A DNA stretch of 13,604 bases. Origin: JBLHKS01 sp047620505 (GTDB taxonomy: Bacteria > Verrucomicrobiota > Verrucomicrobiia > Verrucomicrobiales > DEV007). This document shows, piece by piece, positions 6,993-11,877 of this stretch; the first letter of the stretch is position 1; each line of letters opens with the position of its first letter. Both the position numbers and the translations under genes were made by a program. Below the pieces are notes generated by a model that saw nothing but the letters and a program-made list of their open reading frames with translations, made no database searches and was not told where the DNA came from. The stretch spans positions 1-13,604 of the forward strand of contig JBLHKS010000186.1 of NCBI GenBank assembly GCA_047620505.1, in the 5' to 3' direction.

Positions 6993-7643
6993 GATCGTTC
7001 AGGATTCGAGTTCGTTGAAGCGCGGCGGCGAGCCGGCGAGCAAACGAGACCCCGTTCTCTTCAGGCGGAGATGCTGGGAGGATCAAGGACGACCCAACGC
7101 CTCTGGACTGTGCGAGAGCGACGACTCGCAAGCTCGCAGCTGCGCTTCGATCGGCTGTTCTCGATCAGCAGCTGCTGGTTCCTGGACTCAGATCAGGAAA
7201 ACGCCGGTCCACGCGGCTGCCGTGCGCGGTGACCCCGCCGGAATCTGGCGAAGCGCAGGCTGGAACGATGCAGCCGAGCGACTGTGCCACGCTTCGTGGA
7301 AGGGCGAGTGCGCAAGCGGCTCAGAAGAGGAGTCGTCCTCGAAATTTTCGACCTCGATGCTCGGCGGATCGCAAGCAAGCCGCTCACCCGCGAGCTGCGG
7401 AACGACGGCTCCGATCAACAGCAAAGTTAGCAGAGCAATGAGGCGCTGGCCCATGGAAAATGGTCGGACTTTGAGATCGAAAGTCAAGCTTCTCAGCGTC
7501 AGCGCCGCGTAGCCGTACGCCTGACTGAAGTGGAATCCCTCACGCCGATCGGATTGCGGGTCGACTCAGCAGCTGCTGAGGCCGAAGTCAGCGCGCCAGC
7601 AGCGTGAGCGACCCGTTTACCAGAAATTATTGGCGGCCGAACT
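6993..7643. other. 651-bp gap with no confident gene
   Basis: This gap lies between trkH and the DUF1080 gene, both on the minus strand. It holds one weak candidate for a small secreted protein (7188-7454, listed separately), two copies of the AGCAGCTGCT palindrome (7167-7176 and 7568-7577, the second extended to CTCAGCAGCTGCTGAG), and a small hairpin with a 6-bp stem (7111-7116 with 7125-7130). I see no T-tract terminator, tRNA or recognisable riboswitch. The trkH promoter should lie here but no clear -35/-10 pair stands out. Confidence 0.5.
7188..7454 (-). CDS. Possible small secreted protein, 88 aa, unknown
   Basis: From ATG at 7454 the frame reads MGQRLIALLTLLLIGAVVPQLAG, which looks like a signal peptide: one basic residue, then a long hydrophobic core. 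A polar tail of about 60 residues follows, with an acidic patch (VENFEDDSSSEP) and many Ser, Ala and His. A longer version could start at a TTG (7487). I recognise no family. It lies in the same direction as the DUF1080 gene upstream (190 bp away) and trkH downstream (195 bp away). No ribosome binding site is seen, but none of the confident genes here has one either. It may be a chance frame; the signal-like N-terminus is the only positive evidence. Confidence 0.35.
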   Translation of the reverse strand: MGQRLIALLTLLLIGAVVPQLAGERLACDPPSIEVENFEDDSSSEPLAHSPFHEAWHSRSAASFQPALRQIPAGSPRTAAAWTGVFLI

Positions 7644-8336
7644 TCATTCCGAAGCGATCTTTTTCAGCCGGATGTTTTTGAACTGAACTTTCATCGGCGG
7701 GCCGCCGTGAAGCTGGAACGCGAGCAGGCCGTCGGCGCGCGCGTTCGGACGTTCGTCGATCGTTTCGCTCATCAGCACGCCGTTGATGAACATCTGAATC
7801 ACATTGCCCTTGGCGACGACGCGGTACTCGTTCCATTCGTTTTCCTTGATCTTGGCCTGCAACCCGGCGGCATCACCGAGTTCCTCAACGACGTTGTCCT
7901 TTTTGTCCGGCTTCAGGGTGACTTTCTGGCCGCGCTTGGCGAGCACGCCGCCGAAACCCTCGCCGTAGTTCGTGCCGGCCCAGCCGCGTGCGGAGTCGAG
8001 ATCGGCCTGGTAGCCTTGAATCGAGTAAACTTGCTTCGGGTTGGCGTTCTTGAAGCTCCGAATCTGGATCCCGGAATTTCCGGCTTCGATTTTGTATTCC
8101 AAGATCAAATCGAAGTCAGCGACCTCGCCGTCCCAGATGATGAATTTGTTGAACGGGACTGGATTTTCCTTAGTCGTCTGGCCGGTGATCGTGCCATCTT
8201 CGACACTCCAGAACTGCTCCTCGCCATCCCAGCCTTCGAGCGTTTTTCCGTCAAAGAGCGATTCGAAACCGTCTTCCTGAGCCAGCAGCGAGCCAGCACC
8301 TGCTACGGCGATGATCGTGGTGAAAAATATTTTCAT
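7644..8336 (-). CDS. Secreted 3-keto-disaccharide hydrolase (DUF1080) domain protein
   Basis: This is a 230-residue exported protein of the PF06439 family, a concanavalin-like beta-sandwich common in Verrucomicrobiota, Planctomycetota and Bacteroidota. Family members have been linked to hydrolysis of 3-keto-glycosides, but the substrate here is unknown. The start at 8336 gives a clean signal peptide, MKIFFTTIIAVAGAGSLLA-QED. Family blocks follow: LFDGKTLEGWDG, FWSVEDGTITGQ, FDLILEYKI, NSGIQIRS, YQADLD, NEYRVVAKGNVIQMFINGVL and GLLAFQLHGGPPMKVQFKNIRLKKI at the C-terminus. An in-frame ATG at 8357 would add seven basic residues before the signal peptide and is less likely. It is the last gene of the gluQ / OB-fold / DUF502 run, 53 bp after DUF502. 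It is almost purely one domain, with no anchor. Confidence 0.9.
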   Translation of the reverse strand: MKIFFTTIIAVAGAGSLLAQEDGFESLFDGKTLEGWDGEEQFWSVEDGTITGQTTKENPVPFNKFIIWDGEVADFDLILEYKIEAGNSGIQIRSFKNANPKQVYSIQGYQADLDSARGWAGTNYGEGFGGVLAKRGQKVTLKPDKKDNVVEELGDAAGLQAKIKENEWNEYRVVAKGNVIQMFINGVLMSETIDERPNARADGLLAFQLHGGPPMKVQFKNIRLKKIASE

Positions 8337-8389
8337 GCGCCGAGTTTGGCGGCGCATTCCGGGATTTCAAAACAAAATCGCGATATCGC

Positions 8390-9115
8390 TCAAGCCTGGG
8401 TGCTCGGCTCCGATGGAGGGGTAGTCACGTCAGCAAGCGTGGCCGGTTTTCGGCTGAATCGCAGTTCGGGCGGTGCTGTCGCGCCTGCCGAGACCACAAA
8501 AGTCATCGCTTGATCGAAGGTCCAATCGGTCGGCGTCAGTTTTTCGACCGGCAGAATTTCGAGGTAGCCGTTCGTTGGGTTCGGCGTTGTGGGCACGTAA
8601 ACGGCGGCGAGTTTTTGACCCGTGTCAGGATCGATCATCGTCCGCGTAACCAGCCCAATGGCCTTCATCTGATCATTCGGAAAATCGATCAGGACGATGC
8701 TTTCGATCTCGCCGTCTTCAGGACGTTTGTTGAACAGCGCGACAAGTTGTTTCATCGCGTTGTAGAGCGTTTTCACGACAGGAATCCGGTCGAGAATCGA
8801 TTCGAATCCGGAGAGAATCTTCTTACCAACGTAACCCCTGACAAGGACGCCAACGGTGTAGACGCTGACGATTACGAGAATCACCGCGAGGATGTTATTG
8901 ATCCAGTAAAGGTCGAGCCAAGGCGGATTGATTTCCCAATTTTCGGCCAGCAGCTTCTTGCCAGCCTCAAGAGGCTTCGTCCCGACTCCGACGAGAAAAT
9001 CGAAGAGAAATCTCAGCACCCAAAGGGTGACGCCAATCGGAATGATGACTAACAGACCCGTTATCAGATAACGGCTTCTTTTCGGGGCATGCTTCGGTGT
9101 CGAATCAGAACTCAT
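8390..9115 (-). CDS. DUF502 family membrane protein
   Basis: A 241-residue inner-membrane protein of the DUF502 family (PF04367), whose function is not established. The N-terminus is polar and basic (MSSDSTPKHAPKRSR), followed by a first hydrophobic span (YLITGLLVIIPIGVTLWVL) and a second (WINNILAVILVIVSVYTVGVL). The conserved DUF502 stretch RIPVVKTLYNAMKQLVALF then comes, and a soluble beta-rich part with VLIDFPNDQMKAIGLVT and VYVPTTPNPTNGYLEILP, the last a strong family signature. The C-terminal 30 residues are Pro/Thr/Ser-rich and probably disordered. The ATG at 9115 lies 24 bp after the stop of the secreted OB-fold-like gene, suggesting co-transcription. No Shine-Dalgarno is present before it. 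Confidence 0.92.
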   Translation of the reverse strand: MSSDSTPKHAPKRSRYLITGLLVIIPIGVTLWVLRFLFDFLVGVGTKPLEAGKKLLAENWEINPPWLDLYWINNILAVILVIVSVYTVGVLVRGYVGKKILSGFESILDRIPVVKTLYNAMKQLVALFNKRPEDGEIESIVLIDFPNDQMKAIGLVTRTMIDPDTGQKLAAVYVPTTPNPTNGYLEILPVEKLTPTDWTFDQAMTFVVSAGATAPPELRFSRKPATLADVTTPPSEPSTQA

Positions 9116-9139
9116 TTGAAAAAATAGATAGCAGTTTGG

Positions 9140-9691
9140 TTATTCCGGAAAGTAGAGCCGCCAGTCGATTGGCCGCTTGCCGTTGACCAATTCGGTTCCC
9201 TTGCCTCCCGCACCGACTGGATTTTCCGTCGGCTTTTGTAGTGGCGAGGTCGGCTCAGACTTCGGCTCCGTGTCAGCAGCTGCTGAGGCGGGTTTTGGCG
9301 TTTCGGCTGGAGCGGCCTCCGGTTTTTCGATCACAGAAATCTGCTCCGGATCTTCCAATTTGATTTGGGGCTTGCCCTTAAACATTTCGATCGTTCCCCG
9401 AACCTCGACCCATTTGCTTTTGTAGACTTCGGCCGGCGGTCCGTCTTCAAATTTCGTCAAGTGCTGGGCAAAAGTGACGGTGACAAATTCGCTGTCTTTG
9501 AAATTAAGGAAATTGATTCCGGACCCGGCCCGGCCAGTTCTCTCAATGAAGCCGGTGACGACGGCGGCCTTGCCTACGTTTGCTTCAAGTTTCTCAAGAT
9601 CCGTCGCCGAAATTTTCTCAAGCGTGTCGTCTTCCTGGGCAAACGCGATGACCGGAGCGAAAAGCAGGATCAGTTGGAACAATCGATTCAT
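9140..9691 (-). CDS. Secreted OB-fold-like protein, uncharacterised
   Basis: A 183-residue exported protein of unknown role. MNRLFQLILLFAPVIAFA-QED is a good signal peptide with a likely cleavage after AFA. Residues about 25-120 look like a small OB-fold of the nucleic-acid/polymer-binding type: strands VGKAAVVTGFIERTG, GINFLNFKDSEFVTVTFA and KWVEVRGTIEMFKGKPQIKLEDPEQISVI, matching the pattern in YhcR-like OB domains. This assignment is by strand pattern and is only moderate. Residues about 120-165 are a Pro/Ala/Glu/Ser-rich low-complexity linker, and the tail ends KRPIDWRLYFPE. One AGCAGCTGCT palindrome (9275) lies in the linker. The gene is 31 bp after gluQ and 24 bp before DUF502 on the same strand. 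Confidence 0.85.
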   Translation of the reverse strand: MNRLFQLILLFAPVIAFAQEDDTLEKISATDLEKLEANVGKAAVVTGFIERTGRAGSGINFLNFKDSEFVTVTFAQHLTKFEDGPPAEVYKSKWVEVRGTIEMFKGKPQIKLEDPEQISVIEKPEAAPAETPKPASAAADTEPKSEPTSPLQKPTENPVGAGGKGTELVNGKRPIDWRLYFPE

Positions 9692-9722
9692 GAAGCTGAG
9701 TCTAAGCAGAAAAAGCAGCGTG

Positions 9723-10577
9723 TCACGCGACGTTGTTGAAGCCGCAGCGCTCTCGAATTTCGTCCGGGCTGACTCCCGCCTCTCGCATCGACTTGAGAGT
9801 TTGCGAGAGATCGCGCTTGGCGAAGCGCTTTCCGTCCTCGCCTTTCAGAAGTTTGTGGTGATGATAGAGCGGAACCGGGAGTTCGAGCAGCGCCTGAAGA
9901 AGACGATGAATGTGAGTCGTGTGGAAAAGGTCTTCGCCGCGCGAAACGAGCGTCACGCCCTGCATCGCGTCGTCGACCGTCACCGCGAGATGGTAACTCG
10001 TGCCGATGTCTTTTCGAGCCAGGACGACATCGCCAAGCGACTCCGGCTCGGCTCGAATCTCGCCTTGGATCTGATCCGTCCACGTCAGGTCGGTGCCCAG
10101 CAGCTGCTGAGCTTTTTCGACATCGAGCCGAAGCGCAAAGTCGGTTCCGGCTGATTTTTTCGCTTCGCGTTCATCCAGGCTCAGTCGTCGGCAGAGCCCC
10201 GGGTAGAGCGCTCCCTCGGGGCCATGCGGTGCGGCTCCAGCGCGTGCGATTTCCAATTGGATTTCTTTGCGCGTGCAGAAACAGGGATAGATCAGATCAC
10301 CTCGTTCAAGTTCACTCAGTGCAGATTGGTAGTCCTCAAGATGCTCGGATTGAACCCGCACCGGCTCGGGCCAGCTCAAACCCAGCCAAGCCAGGTCTTC
10401 GTAGATCCCCTCGATGAATTCCGGTCGACAACGAGTCGTGTCGATGTCTTCGATTCTAAGCAGAAGCTCGCCGCCGTTTTTGCGCGCCAAGTCCCAGGCA
10501 ACCAAAGCCGAATAGGCATGGCCGAGATGCAGTCGGCCAGTCGGACTTGGAGCAAAGCGCGTGATTTGCGGAATCAT
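9723..10577 (-). CDS. gluQ: Glutamyl-Q tRNA(Asp) synthetase (GluQ-RS)
   Basis: This cytoplasmic paralogue of glutamyl-tRNA synthetase attaches glutamate to the queuosine at position 34 of tRNA(Asp). The 284-residue protein has the class I catalytic domain and no anticodon-binding domain, as expected of GluQ-RS (about 300 residues), not of full GluRS (about 470). Visible motifs are RFAPSPTGRLHLGHAYSA (7-24, HIGH-type), RIEDIDTTR, the zinc site CFC...YPGLC (Cys99, Cys101, Tyr125, Cys129), HLAVTVDD, VSRGEDLFHTTHIHRLLQ, and a KMSKS-like loop GKRFAKRD (249-256). The ATG at 10577 gives the canonical start MIPQITRFAPSPTG; upstream in-frame codons run antisense into the rhomboid gene and were rejected. 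It begins 19 bp from the likely rhomboid start on the other strand and leads a four-gene minus-strand run. Confidence 0.95.
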   Translation of the reverse strand: MIPQITRFAPSPTGRLHLGHAYSALVAWDLARKNGGELLLRIEDIDTTRCRPEFIEGIYEDLAWLGLSWPEPVRVQSEHLEDYQSALSELERGDLIYPCFCTRKEIQLEIARAGAAPHGPEGALYPGLCRRLSLDEREAKKSAGTDFALRLDVEKAQQLLGTDLTWTDQIQGEIRAEPESLGDVVLARKDIGTSYHLAVTVDDAMQGVTLVSRGEDLFHTTHIHRLLQALLELPVPLYHHHKLLKGEDGKRFAKRDLSQTLKSMREAGVSPDEIRERCGFNNVA

Positions 10578-10596
10578 CGGTCTAGAGTCGCCGACG

Positions 10597-11226
10597 ATGG
10601 CCAGAAAATCGCGATTCGCCAACAAACAACGATCAAAGTCAGCGCAGCGCATCGTCGACCAAGGCAAATTCATGCTTTGCTGGATCGCGTTGCTCTGGAT
10701 TCTCGAAATCCTCGACGTCGTCCTCGGCCATCGGCTCGACAACTTCGGGATCGAGCCGCGCCGACTCGCCAGCCTGCCTGCGATCTTCACCGCGCCGTTT
10801 CTGCATTACGGCTTCGGCCACGTCGCGGCGAATTCCGTCCCGCTGTTCGTCCTCGGCTGGCTCACTCTCGCAACCGGGAGATCCCGATTCTGGACGGTCT
10901 CGTTCGTGATTGTGGTCGTGTCAGGTCTCGCTGTCTGGCTCCTTGGACGAGGCAGCGTTGGCGAAGGCTTGATCGTGAAGCACGCCGGCGCGAGCCTCCT
11001 GATTTTCGGCTACTTCGGCTTTCTCGTCGTCTACGGATTTATCCGCCGAAGTCCGCTCTGGATCGTCGTTGCGATCGCAGTTGGGCTGATTTACGGCGCA
11101 TCGATGCTTGGCGGCGTCGTGCCTGGTCAGGATCAAATTTCCTGGGAAGGTCACCTCTTCGGGCTTCTAGCCGGAGTGCTCGCCGCCTACCTGCTGAAGA
11201 AAGACAAAGGGAAATTCAAGCGCTGA
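10597..11226 (+). CDS. Rhomboid family intramembrane serine protease
   Basis: A 209-residue polytopic membrane protease that cuts transmembrane substrates inside the bilayer. All catalytic elements are visible: HxxxN in HVAAN (His75, Asn79) after the L1-type segment FLHYGFGH, the nucleophile Ser133 in KHAGASLLIFGYFGF, and His186 in WEGHLFGLLAG. Hydrophobic spans cover about 26-42, 78-92, 98-116, 130-147, 153-168 and 185-200, a basic six-helix rhomboid core. I chose the ATG at 10597 because the basic N-tail MARKSRFANKQRSK fits an inside-facing start; a GTG at 10561 overlaps gluQ, and an ATG at 10672 would begin right at the first helix. The gene diverges from gluQ, and its 3' end overlaps the response regulator stop by 11 bp. 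Confidence 0.9.
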   Translation: MARKSRFANKQRSKSAQRIVDQGKFMLCWIALLWILEILDVVLGHRLDNFGIEPRRLASLPAIFTAPFLHYGFGHVAANSVPLFVLGWLTLATGRSRFWTVSFVIVVVSGLAVWLLGRGSVGEGLIVKHAGASLLIFGYFGFLVVYGFIRRSPLWIVVAIAVGLIYGASMLGGVVPGQDQISWEGHLFGLLAGVLAAYLLKKDKGKFKR

Positions 11227-11875
11227 CGGATTGCGCTTCCGCCCAGCGAACGGCGTGCCGAATCAACTCGTTCACATCGCCGATGCCGAGCTTCTTTTTG
11301 ATTCGTCCACGATGGGTATCGACCGTCTTCGTGCTGATGTTAAGGCGATCGGCAACTTCGCGCGTGACCAGCCCATCGCCGATCAATTCGTAGACCTCGA
11401 ATTCGCGGTCTGTCAGGTTCGAAAGCGTTGCCGTGCCGTCACGCGAGTCAATCCCGGCCGCCGCGCGGGCCATCTTCGCCAGCATCTTCGCGCTGAGATA
11501 AACTTCGCCCGAAAGCACCGTCCGCAGCGCCTGGATCAGGTGCTGAGTCGCTTCATGCTTCATAATATATCCGTTAGCTCCGCAGTGGAGCGAGCGCTCG
11601 GCGTAGAGCGTCTCGTCTCGCATGGAAAGAATCAGAATCGGCGCTCGCATCTCCTGACGTCTCAGGTCTTTGAGCACCTCGAGGCCGCTTGCGTCCTGAA
11701 GCGATAGATCGAGGATGACGACGTCGGGTGCAGCGTTTCGAATGTGGTCGACTGCGCCCCTTCCTTCGCCCAATTCTCCGCAAATTTCGAGATCGTTCTG
11801 CGCATTAATGATCGCCGTTAGGCCGAAACGCATCACCGGATGATCATCGAGAAGAAATACACGTTTGGCATTCAT
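11216..11875 (-). CDS. NarL/FixJ-family response regulator
   Basis: A 219-residue two-component transcription factor. The receiver domain (about 5-120) has the acidic pair Asp10-Asp11 (LLDDHPVMRFGL), phospho-acceptor Asp56 (VVILDLSL), Ser84 (LILSMRD) and Lys106 (GYIMKHE). The LuxR-type helix-turn-helix (about 150-212) reads LTDREFEVYELIGDGLVTREVADRL followed by NISTKTVDTHRGRIKKKLG. The start is the ATG at 11875 (MNAKRVFLLDDHP), which fits the family; longer in-frame extension upstream overlaps the kinase gene in another frame. It begins 2 bp after the kinase stop codon, so the two are almost certainly translated from one message and form a pair. Its 3' end overlaps the convergent rhomboid gene by 11 bp. 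Target genes are not evident. Confidence 0.96.
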   Translation of the reverse strand: MNAKRVFLLDDHPVMRFGLTAIINAQNDLEICGELGEGRGAVDHIRNAAPDVVILDLSLQDASGLEVLKDLRRQEMRAPILILSMRDETLYAERSLHCGANGYIMKHEATQHLIQALRTVLSGEVYLSAKMLAKMARAAAGIDSRDGTATLSNLTDREFEVYELIGDGLVTREVADRLNISTKTVDTHRGRIKKKLGIGDVNELIRHAVRWAEAQSVSA

Positions 11876-11877
11876 GC

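Noticed and set aside
7111..7130. Small hairpin upstream of trkH as a possible riboswitch, such as a c-di-AMP element controlling potassium uptake
   Set aside because: Only a 6-bp stem with an 8-base loop is present, and I could not find the conserved core of any riboswitch class known to control potassium transporters.
7565..7580. CTCAGCAGCTGCTGAG downstream of the DUF1080 gene as a transcription terminator
   Set aside because: It is a perfect palindrome with no loop and no T run. It is better explained as one copy of the dispersed palindrome that also occurs inside genes.
10578..10790. An N-terminal extension of gluQ by about 70 residues
   Set aside because: The extension is antisense to the rhomboid gene, and GluQ-RS proteins start directly before the FAPSPTG motif, as the ATG at 10577 does.
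10224..11393. A 389-codon plus-strand frame across gluQ, the rhomboid and the regulator
   Set aside because: It spans three well-supported genes in other frames and its translation is strongly Arg/Pro/Ser-biased. It is a shadow.
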